Below are positions 1 to 8,129 of a DNA stretch of 11,676 bases, in pieces. Below the pieces are notes generated by a model, which saw only the letters and a list, made by a program, of their open reading frames with translations, did not search any database and had not been told where the DNA came from. Numbering within the stretch: position 1 is the stretch's first letter; every line of letters begins with the position of its first letter. A program made the translations under genes and the position numbers. Location: contig JAYRFB010000167.1 in NCBI GenBank assembly GCA_041908585.1, positions 1-11,676 of the forward strand. Direction: 5' to 3'. The DNA comes from CAINDZ01 sp041908585 (lineage in GTDB: Bacteria > Krumholzibacteriota > Krumholzibacteriia > LZORAL124-64-63).

Positions 1-1200
1 AACAAGGTCCACAAGGTCGACGGCGACTTCCAGACCTGCCTGAAGGCGGACCCGGATCTGCGGCAGCCGCCGTCGCAGTGCAAGGCGCTCATCCAGCTCG
101 AGCTCGCCCGCCTCGGCGAGACCGCGCAGAAGACCCAGACCGACGGCACGATGGTCTTCGGCGCCGACAAGGTGACCGCGTCGTGCCCGCAGGGCTTCGT
201 CTACGCCCAAGGCCACTGCACGTTGCCGCAGGCGGCGCAGCAGATCGGCGAGTGCGACATGTCGAACGCGCAGGCGTGCCTCGAGCGGTGCAACGCGGGT
301 AACGGGAAGAGCTGCGCCAAGCTCGCGGTCATGGCGTTCAACGGCCTCGGCGGCATGAACAAGCAGCCGCAGAACGCGCACATGCCCGCCAAGAAGGCGT
401 GCGAGCTCGGCGAGGCGACCGGCTGCGCGATGTTCGCCGACCTCCTCGCCTCCGGGGTGGGCGTGCCCAAGAACCCCGAGGCCGCGATCAAGCTCTACGA
501 CGCCGCCTGCCGCGGCGGGGCCGACGGCGCGTGCTCGTCGATCGGGACCGTGCTCCTCACCGGCGAGCTCGGCGTGCGCAACCCGGAGCTCGGCGCAAAA
601 TACCTCGACCGCGCCTGCCGCGGCGGGCTCCAGTCGGCGTGCTCGAACCTCGGCGTGCAGTTCCTCGGCAACAACGGCGTCGAGAAGAACTGGCCGCTCG
701 CGGCGCAGCTCTTCAAGAACGCGTGCATCGGCGACGACGCGGTGGGGTGCGGCAACTACGGCATCGCCGCCGAGTTCGGCATCGGCGTCACGAAGAACAT
801 CCGCGAGGCCGCCGTCGCCTACGAGCGCGGCTGCAAGCTCGACGAGCGCGAGTGCACCGGCGTCGCCATCTTCTGGCACCTCGGCAAGGGCGTGGTGCGC
901 GACGAGCAGAAGGCGATCGCCGCCTACAAGGCCGCGTGCGCGAAGGACGAGCTCACCGCGTGCGCGGTCCTACGCGTGTACCTCGACCCGCGGGTGAACA
1001 TCGACGTCGAGCACGCGAAGCGCATGCTCCCGATCTGGAAGGGCACCTGCACGTCGGGCATCGTCCGCGACTGCTCGGCCCTCGCCCTCCTCCTCCACGC
1101 CGTCGGCGAGCACAAAGACGGCGCCGAGCTCATGCTCAAGTCGTGTCAGCTCGGCGACGACTTCGCGTGCCAGCTCTCGAACACCAAGCCGCGCAACTGA
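1..1200 (+). CDS. Sel1-repeat cysteine-rich protein (5' partial)
   Basis: The frame is open from the first base with no stop, so the visible 399 residues are the C-terminal part of a longer protein. The ATG at 151 is internal and has no obvious ribosome binding site. From about residue 95 there are roughly eight Sel1/TPR-like helical repeats of 34 to 38 residues. Most carry a pair of cysteines, for example ACELGEATGC, ACRGGADGAC and ACRGGLQSAC. Such pairs are spaced as in the disulfide-bridged Helicobacter cysteine-rich proteins, so a secreted or periplasmic place is likely. Sel1 repeats bind other proteins; the partner is unknown. The N-terminal 90 residues contain further cysteines and match no domain I know. 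About 40 of 45 leucines use CTC, unlike the minus-strand genes to the right, where CTG dominates. The repeat assignment is firm; the specific function is unknown. Confidence 0.85.
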   Translation, partial: NKVHKVDGDFQTCLKADPDLRQPPSQCKALIQLELARLGETAQKTQTDGTMVFGADKVTASCPQGFVYAQGHCTLPQAAQQIGECDMSNAQACLERCNAGNGKSCAKLAVMAFNGLGGMNKQPQNAHMPAKKACELGEATGCAMFADLLASGVGVPKNPEAAIKLYDAACRGGADGACSSIGTVLLTGELGVRNPELGAKYLDRACRGGLQSACSNLGVQFLGNNGVEKNWPLAAQLFKNACIGDDAVGCGNYGIAAEFGIGVTKNIREAAVAYERGCKLDERECTGVAIFWHLGKGVVRDEQKAIAAYKAACAKDELTACAVLRVYLDPRVNIDVEHAKRMLPIWKGTCTSGIVRDCSALALLLHAVGEHKDGAELMLKSCQLGDDFACQLSNTKPRN

Positions 1201-1204
1201 CACG

Positions 1205-1405
1205 TCAGCGGCAGGCGACGGGGTCGAGCTCCGCCACCGGCTGGCACGCGCAGAATCCGCTCACGGTGAGCACGCACGAGGTGCGGTAGCGCTCCCCGCA
1301 GTAGGGGTCGACGCCCGCGCCGGCGCGGCCCCCGGCGGGCACGCCCACCGACACCCCGCCGTCGGCGGGGCACACGAGCGGGGGCCCCCTGTGCGTGGCC
1401 CGGTT
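1205..1405 (-). CDS. C-terminal fragment of a small cysteine-rich protein
   Basis: Reading the minus strand back from a TGA at 1205-1207 gives at least 57 plausible residues that start near 1378 with LVCPADGG and end with ELDPVACR. Six cysteines lie in this stretch, in segments such as DPYCGERY, SCVLTVSGFCACQP and DPVACR. This resembles short secreted disulfide-rich proteins of Myxococcota, but I recognise no family. The gene converges on the Sel1 gene with only four bases between the two stops. Its three leucines are all CTC, as in the Sel1 gene. Upstream of about 1380 the frame stays open but turns into Pro/Gly-rich codons from a G/C homopolymer, and no start codon or ribosome binding site is visible. 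The N-terminal part is therefore either a proline-rich linker or lost at a sequence joint. The upper limit given is approximate. Confidence 0.5.
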   Translation of the reverse strand, partial: NRATHRGPPLVCPADGGVSVGVPAGGRAGAGVDPYCGERYRTSCVLTVSGFCACQPVAELDPVACR

Positions 1406-1407
1406 GT

Positions 1408-1434
1408 GGGGTGGGGCGGGGGGGGCCCCCGCCC
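1408..1434. other. G-run / inverted repeat at a probable sequence joint
   Basis: On the plus strand four or more G-runs are separated by single bases (GGGG-T-GGGG-C-eight G), which fits the G-quadruplex pattern. The sequence GGGCGGGGG (1414-1422) is also the reverse complement of CCCCCGCCC (1426-1434), giving a nine-pair stem with a three-base loop. It lies just after the stop of the sigma-54 regulator gene and could act as a terminator stem, but no T-tract follows on the minus strand. The change of codon style falls across this spot, so it may also be an assembly artefact. What is seen is the symmetry and the runs; the role is open. Confidence 0.4.
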
Positions 1435-1452
1435 GGCCGCCGCTCCCGGGCC

Positions 1453-2810
<1,358 letters not shown>

Positions 2811-2814
<4 letters not shown>

Positions 2815-3395
2815 GTCCCGCTCCCCGTCGGGCCGCCGTCGTCGGCGGCCGTCACGTTGCGCTGCGCCCGCAGGCGCTGCGCCAGTTCTCCCGCGCAGGC
2901 GTCGCAGAGCTCGCCGCGCTTGACATCGATGTTCGTCACGTTGATCGACAGCGACATGGCGCAGGCGCGATCCGCGCAGTGCACCAGGCCGAACGTATGC
3001 CCCAGCTCGTGCAGGACCTCCTTGAGGACCCGCTCCACGTAGAGCCCCCTGTCGGCCGGCAGGCCGTGGAACTCCTGCCGCAGCCGGGCCAGCGACAGGA
3101 TCGCGGCCGGCCCGTTCACCTGCGCCTGGCCGAAGATGAACGTCAGCATCGGGATGAAGATGTCGTGCGCTGTCACCACCAGCAGCCGCGTCGCCCCGGG
3201 CGGCAGCAGAGGCAGCGCCGCCCGCATCAGGGCCGTCGCGTCGTGCTGGTCGCGCCGGGCGTCCCAGGCCCCGGCCGGCGCCTCCAGCGACGGCAGGCAG
3301 CGCGTCTCGCAGGCGAAGTAGGCCGCCACGAACGCCTCGATCGCGTCCAGGTCGGCCGCCGGCACGCCCGCCACCGGCAGCAGGCAGATCAGCAT
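2811..3395 (-). CDS. amzA: Archaemetzincin (zinc metalloprotease)
   Basis: This 194-residue protein has the archaemetzincin signature: HELGHTFGLVHC (129-140) gives three zinc-binding histidines (H129, H133, H139) and catalytic E130. Then follow C145, the Met-turn M147, and C164-DA-C167. C140, C145, C164 and C167 would bind a second, structural zinc, as known for archaeal AmzA and human AMZ proteins. Family members are probably aminopeptidase-like or small-peptide hydrolases; native substrates are poorly known. There is no signal peptide, so it should be cytoplasmic. The ATG lies seven bases inside the end of the histidine kinase gene and has no clear ribosome binding site, so it is probably translated by coupling. 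Its stop overlaps the start of the response regulator. A protease gene tucked between a kinase and its regulator is unusual and suggests a role in signalling or in turnover of a regulated protein; that is inference. Confidence 0.93.
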
Positions 3396-5005
3396 GGCGC
3401 GCCGGGTGCCGCCGCGCCGGCCACCGCATCCGTGTTCCCGACCGGCAGCTGCACGACGAAGGTCGTGCCCTGCCCCGGAGCCGTCTCCACGTCGATCTGG
3501 CCGCCGTGCGCCTGCACGATGCCGTACACGACGGCCAGCCCCAGGCCCGTGCCCTGCCCTTCCTTCTTCGTGCTGAAGAAGGGGTCGAATATGCGCGGCA
3601 GCACGTCGGGCGGGATGCCCGGCCCGGTGTCCGCCACCTCCAGCACGACCATCGCGCGCGCGGCATCGTGCCGCGTGCTGATGGTGACGAAGCCGGTCTC
3701 CATCGCCTCGGCCGCGTTGAGGACCAGGTTCGTGACGATCTGCTGCACCTGCGAGGCGTCGCAGGTCGCGCAGGGCAGCCCCTCGGTCAGGCTGAGGCGC
3801 GGGGTCACCTCGCCCAGCTCCAGGCGGTGGTTGATGACCGACAGCGTGCGCCGCACGATCTCGTTGATGTCGCACGGCTCGTGCGATGGCGAGGACTTGC
3901 GCGCAAAGACAAGCAGGTCGCGCACGATGCGCGCGCAGCGCTCGGTCTCCGTCACGACATGTCCCAGGTAGTTGCGGAAGTCCGGCAGGCGCTCGCGCGG
4001 CACCTCGTCGCCGGCCGTCAGCCGCTGCATGAGGCGCCCGAAGTTGATCACGCCCGACAGCGGGTTGTTGATCTCGTGCGCCACGCTGGCGGCCAGCTGC
4101 CCCAGCGAGGCGAGACGATCGCTCTGGATCGCCTTCCGCTCGGCATCGCGCAGCCGCGCCGTGCGCTCCTCGACCCGCCGCTCGAGCGTGTCCGTGAACT
4201 CCCGGATCTGCTGGTTCGAGGCGTTCAGGCGGTCCTGCATCGAGCGGAAGCTGCGCGCCAGTTCGCCCAGCTCGTCGTCGGCGGCGACCTCCAGCGGCTG
4301 GACCTGCCCTTCCACGCCAAGCGCATTCGTCGCGGCGATCAGCTTGCGCACCGGCTGCTGGACGAACCGGCGCGAGAAGAGCACGACGAAGAACGAGACC
4401 ACGACGACCGACAGCAGCGACATCAACGCCGAGCGCACGACCAGGTCCCGCAGCTGGCCGTCCACGCGGGCCAGGGGCATCGTGATGTCGACGACACCCA
4501 GGACGTGGATCGGGGCCGGGTGCGCGTGGCAGGCCGCCGCGGAGCAGGACGCCTCGTTGTAGATGGGCGTGACCATGCCCAGCACGCGCTCGCCGTCGTC
4601 CCGCCGGAACACGCGCGTGCGCGACGGCATGTCGACGTGCACCATCGGCTGGCCGGCGGCATGGCAGAGGATGCAGGCCTCGGCATCGGTGTCGACCACC
4701 TGCCCGGCATCGTTCCCTGTCGAGAACGTGATGCGGCCCGCCTTGTTGAACATGCGCACGCGGTCGATCGTCCGCTGCCGCGCCACGTTCTCCATCATCT
4801 GGTAGGCGTACTCGCGGCGGTCCTCGAACATGGCGTTCCACATGGTGGCGACCATGGTCTGCGAGGCCAGTTCCGCGCTGAGGGTCATCTCGGCCAGAAG
4901 CTGCCGCTTCTGGGCCTGGATGTCGGTATAGGCGAAGATGCCCTCGACGATGATGATGATCGAGGTGAGCCAGAGCACCAGCTTGCGGGCGATGCCGCGG
5001 GGCAT
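3389..5005 (-). CDS. Membrane histidine kinase with c-type-heme-like sensor domain
   Basis: The start is set at the ATG preceded by GGAGG with five bases between; a frame-matched ATG 17 codons upstream lacks a ribosome site. The 538-residue product has a transmembrane helix at 9-27, a periplasmic region to about 187, a second helix at 193-210, a HAMP segment (about 212-264), a coiled coil, and a HisKA domain with phospho-histidine H310 in ASVAHEINNPL. An ATPase domain follows, with N430 (NLVLNAAEAM), DTGPGIP and GTGLGL. The periplasmic part holds CILCH (111-115), a standard heme c motif, and CSAAACH (154-160), a CX4CH variant, followed by AHP. Covalent heme and redox, oxygen or NO sensing are therefore plausible, although a metal-cysteine site is possible. 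The gene heads an operon with archaemetzincin and an NtrC-type regulator, its obvious partner. Confidence 0.93.
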   Translation of the reverse strand: MPRGIARKLVLWLTSIIIIVEGIFAYTDIQAQKRQLLAEMTLSAELASQTMVATMWNAMFEDRREYAYQMMENVARQRTIDRVRMFNKAGRITFSTGNDAGQVVDTDAEACILCHAAGQPMVHVDMPSRTRVFRRDDGERVLGMVTPIYNEASCSAAACHAHPAPIHVLGVVDITMPLARVDGQLRDLVVRSALMSLLSVVVVSFFVVLFSRRFVQQPVRKLIAATNALGVEGQVQPLEVAADDELGELARSFRSMQDRLNASNQQIREFTDTLERRVEERTARLRDAERKAIQSDRLASLGQLAASVAHEINNPLSGVINFGRLMQRLTAGDEVPRERLPDFRNYLGHVVTETERCARIVRDLLVFARKSSPSHEPCDINEIVRRTLSVINHRLELGEVTPRLSLTEGLPCATCDASQVQQIVTNLVLNAAEAMETGFVTISTRHDAARAMVVLEVADTGPGIPPDVLPRIFDPFFSTKKEGQGTGLGLAVVYGIVQAHGGQIDVETAPGQGTTFVVQLPVGNTDAVAGAAAPGAPC

Positions 5006-5039
5006 GGGTTCCTCCGGCCGGGGCGGGTCCGGCACCCCC

Positions 5040-5067
5040 AAGTTAACGCCCGGCAAACAGGTGTCAA
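5040..5067 (-). promoter_or_regulatory. Sigma-70-like promoter of the kinase-protease-regulator operon
   Basis: On the minus strand a perfect TTGACA (5062-5067) is followed after 16 bases by TAACTT (5040-5045), a three-of-six match to the -10 consensus. Transcription would begin near 5033 and leave a leader of about 28 bases that contains the GGAGG of the kinase gene. The -35 is strong and the spacing acceptable; the -10 is weak, which suits a promoter needing an activator or being kept low. Confidence 0.5.
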
Positions 5068-5082
5068 ATGATTATCAATAAA
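5064..5082 (-). promoter_or_regulatory. Fur-box-like site overlapping the -35
   Basis: The minus-strand 19-mer tttattGATAATCATTtga matches the classical Fur box (GATAATGATAATCATTATC) at 13 of 19 positions, including an unbroken GATAATCATT core. It is an AT-rich island in GC-rich DNA and overlaps TTGACA, a place where a bound repressor would block polymerase. Iron control of a putative heme sensor would make sense, but no fur gene is in the window and the match is only moderate. Confidence 0.35.
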
Positions 5083-5128
5083 GGAGTTATGCAGTTCACT
5101 ATGTGGCTGCGCCAAGTCCTGCCGCGGC

Positions 5129-6094
5129 TTACGGTCCTTCCACGCAGATCTCCCGCCGCGCCACCGCCACGACCGTGCGGACGAGCAGGTACGCCACCAC
5201 CAGCGCCAGCAGCCCGAGCAGCACCCCGCCCAGCCGCAGGTAGCCGGCCGCCTTCGTCTGCTGCCCCATCACCAGCGAGGCGATGGTGATGGCCGCCAGC
5301 GGGAACGAGTACGCCCACCACGAGAGGTAGAAGCGCAGCCGCACCAGCCGCGGCGCCTGCGCCAGCACCAGCGCCGTCGAGCCCAGGGCCACGCCGTACA
5401 GCACGCGCGCGAAGGCATCGACGCCGCCCGCCAGGTTCACGTACGAGAGGAACCCGACGGCCGGCGGGGCGATGAAGATGGCCAGCGTCGGCATGAACCG
5501 CTCGGGCAGGCTGCCATGGAAGATCAGCCGGTAGAAGACGATCGCCGACAGCACCGGCCAGAAGAAGAGCCCGAAGGCGAAGAAGACCCACGAGATCTCG
5601 GGGTTGGCGTGCCGCACGCCGGCGATGGGCACCAGGATGTTCCCCACCACGGGGATGAACCAGGCCGGGTTCAGGTGCGCGATCTCGTACTTGTCGTGCT
5701 GCAGCCACGACGACAGGACGTACAGCGTCAGCAGCGCGTGCAGCACCGTCCCGACCAGCCACAGGACACGCGAGAGCCCTGGCGCCTGGTGCAGCGACGC
5801 GATCGACAGAAGGACCAGCGAGATCGACACCGTGGGCACGAAGGCGAGCTTGACCGGGTGGCGGATCTCGGCCAGCACCTCGCGCGGATAGCGCGCGCAC
5901 TTGACGGCGAACACCGTGGCGATCAGCGCGAACAGCGCCCCCACCGCCGGCAGCAGCACATGCCCCGGTGAGAACGACCACCCGTAGGCCAGCGCGGCCC
6001 GGTTGCCGGCGATGGTGAACCCGGCCAGGCCCATGATCATGGCGAACCAGGCGATGGGGAACTCGCGTAATCGCGAAGCGGACTGGTGTGACAA
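5129..6094 (-). CDS. TDT/SLAC1-family (TehA-like) transporter
   Basis: The protein is almost wholly hydrophobic, with about ten membrane helices. It shows family landmarks: FPIAWFAMIMGLAG at the first helix, HPVKLAFVPTVSIS (79-92), LNPAWFIPVVGNILVPIAG (141-159) and a later IFIAPPAVGFLSY. The TDT family includes the tellurite-resistance protein TehA, yeast malate permease, sulfite pumps and plant SLAC1 anion channels, so the substrate could be a C4-dicarboxylate, sulfite or another anion. I chose a TTG start, since GGGAG lies six bases before it and it gives 321 residues, close to TehA. An ATG at 6208 would add 38 charged residues and would place the long hairpin at 6150-6195 inside the gene. 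It stands alone between the decarboxylase operon and the kinase operon. The neighbouring decarboxylase makes a dicarboxylate substrate attractive, but this is inference. Confidence 0.85.
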   Translation of the reverse strand: MSHQSASRLREFPIAWFAMIMGLAGFTIAGNRAALAYGWSFSPGHVLLPAVGALFALIATVFAVKCARYPREVLAEIRHPVKLAFVPTVSISLVLLSIASLHQAPGLSRVLWLVGTVLHALLTLYVLSSWLQHDKYEIAHLNPAWFIPVVGNILVPIAGVRHANPEISWVFFAFGLFFWPVLSAIVFYRLIFHGSLPERFMPTLAIFIAPPAVGFLSYVNLAGGVDAFARVLYGVALGSTALVLAQAPRLVRLRFYLSWWAYSFPLAAITIASLVMGQQTKAAGYLRLGGVLLGLLALVVAYLLVRTVVAVARREICVEGP

Positions 6095-6136
6095 GAGGGT
6101 CTCCCGGGAAGCGGCTGCGTGGCGTGAGCGCGGCGC

Positions 6137-6142
6137 ATGATA
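6137..6142 (-). promoter_or_regulatory. Possible -10 element for the TDT transporter gene
   Basis: TATCAT on the minus strand matches five of six bases of the -10 consensus and lies about 42 bases before the chosen TTG start, just after the operon terminator. The sequence 17 bases upstream (TGGATC, 6160-6165) is a poor -35 and lies inside the hairpin, so this is tentative. Confidence 0.25.
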
Positions 6143-6149
6143 GCGCAAA

Positions 6150-6195
6150 GCCGCGGCGGGATCCAGTTGCGCCAGCGCAACCGTCCCGCCGCGGC
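6150..6195 (-). terminator. Long bipartite hairpin ending the decarboxylase operon
   Basis: A perfect 12-base inverted repeat (GCCGCGGCGGGA at 6150-6161 against TCCCGCCGCGGC at 6184-6195) encloses a second perfect 7-base stem (GTTGCGC at 6166-6172 and GCGCAAC at 6175-6181). It begins 38 bases after the stop of the beta-subunit gene. On the minus strand only TTT follows, so termination may be partial or helped by Rho, and some read-through into the transporter gene is possible. Confidence 0.6.
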
Positions 6196-6233
6196 CTCGC
6201 GATGTCACCTTCCGGCCGCGCTGCAGCCGGCCA

Positions 6234-7352
6234 CTACTTCAACAGCGCCAGCAGCCCGCCTGCCGCCACCGCCGTGCCGATCACGCCCGCCACGTTGGGA
6301 CCCATGGCATGCATCAGCAGGTAGTTGTGGGGGTCCTCCTCCTGGGCCACGTTGTGCGCCACGCGCGCCGCCATCGGCACCGCCGAGACGCCGGCCGCCC
6401 CGATCAGCGGGTTGACCGGGCTGCCCGGCATCCGGCACATCAGCTTGGCCAGCAGCACGCCGCCGGCCGTCGACAGCGCGAAGGCGATGCAGCCGAGCAC
6501 GAGGATCTTCAGCGTCGCCGCCTGCAGGAACCCGTTGCCGTCCATCGAGACGCCCACGCACAGCCCCAGCACGATCGTGATCAGGTTGATCAGCTCGTTC
6601 TGCGCCGAGCGGGTCAGGCGCTCGGTCACGCCGCACTCGCGCAGCAGGTTGCCGAACATGAGCAGGCCGATCAGGCTGGTCGCAGCCGGCACGATCAGGG
6701 CGCCGACGACGGTCACGCCGATCGGGAAGATGATCCTGATCCAGCGCGGCACCTCCATGCCGGCCTCCATGCGGATCGCACGCTCCTTCTTCGTCGTCAG
6801 CAGCTTCATGATCGGCGGCTGGATCAGGGGCACCAGCGCCATGTACGAGTAGGCCGAGACGGCGATGGCCCCCAGCAGGTGCGGCGCCAGCTTCATCGTC
6901 AGGTAGATCGAGGTCGGCCCGTCGGCGCCGCCGATGATGCCGATCGAGGCGGCCTCCTGCGGCGTGAAGCCCATCGCATTGGCCGCCAGGAACGTGCCGA
7001 ACACGCCGAGCTGCGCCGCCGCGCCCAGGAAGAACGTCTTCGGGTTGGAGAGCAGCGGCCCGAAGTCCGTCAGCGCGCCCAGCCCCAGGAAGATCAGCGG
7101 CGGGAAGATCTCCAGCCTGACGCCGGCGAACAGGTAGTGGAACAGGCCGCCCGTCTCGCCCGGCCCGCCCGGGTGCATAAGGCCCGACAGCGGCAGGTTC
7201 GCCATCAGCGCGCCGAAGCCGATCGGCACCAGCAGCAGCGGCTCGAAGCCCTTCCTGATGGCCAGCCACAGCAGCACGCAGGCCACCACCAGCATCACGG
7301 CCTCGCGCCAGGTGATGTGGGCCAGCCCTGTCGACAGCCAGAGGGCTTCCAC
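6234..7352 (-). CDS. mmdB: Sodium-translocating decarboxylase beta subunit (OadB/MmdB family)
   Basis: This 372-residue integral membrane protein belongs to the OadB/MmdB/GcdB family. It has the conserved motif IIGGADGPTSIY (139-150), where D144 matches the sodium- and proton-handling aspartate of OadB. It also has GNLLRECGVTERL, then NPLIGAAGVSAVPMAARV and LLMHAMGPNVAGVIG near the C-terminus. In the complex it decarboxylates carboxybiotin and pumps sodium outward. It uses a GTG start with GGAGG six bases upstream, and just one base separates it from the stop of the biotin-carrier gene. It is the last gene of a four-gene operon; a strong hairpin follows. Family assignment is firm; the exact acyl-CoA or keto-acid specificity lies in the alpha subunit. 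Confidence 0.95.
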   Translation of the reverse strand: MEALWLSTGLAHITWREAVMLVVACVLLWLAIRKGFEPLLLVPIGFGALMANLPLSGLMHPGGPGETGGLFHYLFAGVRLEIFPPLIFLGLGALTDFGPLLSNPKTFFLGAAAQLGVFGTFLAANAMGFTPQEAASIGIIGGADGPTSIYLTMKLAPHLLGAIAVSAYSYMALVPLIQPPIMKLLTTKKERAIRMEAGMEVPRWIRIIFPIGVTVVGALIVPAATSLIGLLMFGNLLRECGVTERLTRSAQNELINLITIVLGLCVGVSMDGNGFLQAATLKILVLGCIAFALSTAGGVLLAKLMCRMPGSPVNPLIGAAGVSAVPMAARVAHNVAQEEDPHNYLLMHAMGPNVAGVIGTAVAAGGLLALLK

Positions 7353-7353
7353 G

Positions 7354-7791
7354 TCAACCCTCCGCGCGGTAGCGGAGCAGTAGCGAGCCCACCTGGACGG
7401 TGTCGCCCGGCGCCACGCACACCTCGGCCACGTCGCCGGTGCGCGGCGCGTGGATGTAGGTGTCCATCTTCATGGCGTCGAGCAGGACCACGGGCGTCTT
7501 CTCCTCGACGTGCGTGCCCGCCTGCACGAAGACCTTCTGCACGGTGCCGGCGATGGGCGCCAGGATCGTGTTCGGGTCCACCGTGCCGGGCGCGCCGCCG
7601 TTGGCCGGGCGCGCGGGCGCCGCAGCCGGAGCCGGCGCGGGCGCAGCGGCGGAAGTCTTCACGCGCGGGGCGGTGCCCGCCGTCCGCGCCGACGGCAGGT
7701 TGCCGCCCGTGACGTACTGCTCGTCGTCCTCGAGCACCTCGACGACGACCTCGTAGACCTTGCCGTTGAGAGTCAGGCGCAGCTTCTTCAT
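7354..7791 (-). CDS. mmdC: Biotin carrier subunit of the decarboxylase
   Basis: This 145-residue protein has an N-terminal stretch (MKKLRLTLNGKVYEVVVE) typical of oxaloacetate/methylmalonyl-CoA decarboxylase carriers, a flexible Ala/Pro linker (about 45-70), and a C-terminal biotinyl domain (about 73-143). The biotin acceptor is K108 in DAMKMDTYI, and APIAGTV and PGDTVQVG flank it as usual. It carries carboxybiotin from the carboxyltransferase to the membrane beta subunit. Its ATG overlaps the stop of the small membrane subunit (ATGA) and no strong ribosome binding site precedes it, so coupling is likely. The order alpha, small subunit, carrier, beta is the one known for the sodium-pumping methylmalonyl-CoA decarboxylase of Propionigenium. 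Confidence 0.93.
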   Translation of the reverse strand: MKKLRLTLNGKVYEVVVEVLEDDEQYVTGGNLPSARTAGTAPRVKTSAAAPAPAPAAAPARPANGGAPGTVDPNTILAPIAGTVQKVFVQAGTHVEEKTPVVLLDAMKMDTYIHAPRTGDVAEVCVAPGDTVQVGSLLLRYRAEG

Positions 7792-8129
7792 TTGTGACCA
7801 ACCCGGTGTGAGACCATGATGTCCATGCGCCCGGCGCGCTCCCAGGCCTGGCCGGCCGGCTCGCCGTGGACGTGGACGCGGTGGATGCGGACCGGCGCGC
7901 CGAGCGCCATCCAGGCGCTCGCGGCCAGCACCGCGAGGGTTTCGTCGTCAAGGCCGCCGCTTGCGGTCGACCCGGCAGTCGCCGCCAGCGCCGCCTCCGC
8001 CTTGCGCCGCGCCGAGCGCACCGCCAGCGCGCGCAGCGTGAACAGCAGCGCGGCCAGCAGGCCCAGCGAGGCGAAGACCAGCGCGAACGCCGTCAGCGCG
8101 ATCAACGGGGGTGACAGGTGGCTCATCAT
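7788..8129 (-). CDS. mmdD: Small membrane subunit, OadG/MmdD family
   Basis: The product has 113 residues: one transmembrane helix (about 9-32, LIALTAFALVFASLGLLAAL), a basic stretch, an Ala-rich linker, and a soluble tail with WMALGAPVRIHRVHV and WERAGRMDIMVSHRVGHK. OadG/MmdD subunits hold the alpha subunit and carrier to the membrane beta subunit. Sequence identity in this family is low, so the call rests on the single N-terminal helix, the R..W..AGR..IM.SH tail pattern, and its place between alpha and carrier genes. The start ATG overlaps the stop of the alpha-subunit gene (ATGA); a second ATG follows at once, so translation may begin at either. The tail is longer than in the smallest MmdD proteins. 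Confidence 0.8.
   Translation of the reverse strand: MMSHLSPPLIALTAFALVFASLGLLAALLFTLRALAVRSARRKAEAALAATAGSTASGGLDDETLAVLAASAWMALGAPVRIHRVHVHGEPAGQAWERAGRMDIMVSHRVGHK

Noticed and set aside
2815..3666. N-terminal extension of the response regulator frame by about 280 codons
   Set aside because: The extension is Arg/Ala-rich and lies over the archaemetzincin and kinase genes; the receiver domain begins right after the ATG at 2814, which has a good ribosome site.
5068..5289. Plus-strand small frame near AAGGAG at 5081-5086
   Set aside because: The AAGGAG is only two bases before an ATG, and the product is a Pro/Arg-rich shadow of the transporter C-terminus.
6095..6208. Longer transporter start at the ATG at 6208
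   Set aside because: It would add 38 non-hydrophobic residues and put the strong hairpin in the coding region; the TTG at 6094 has a well-placed GGGAG.
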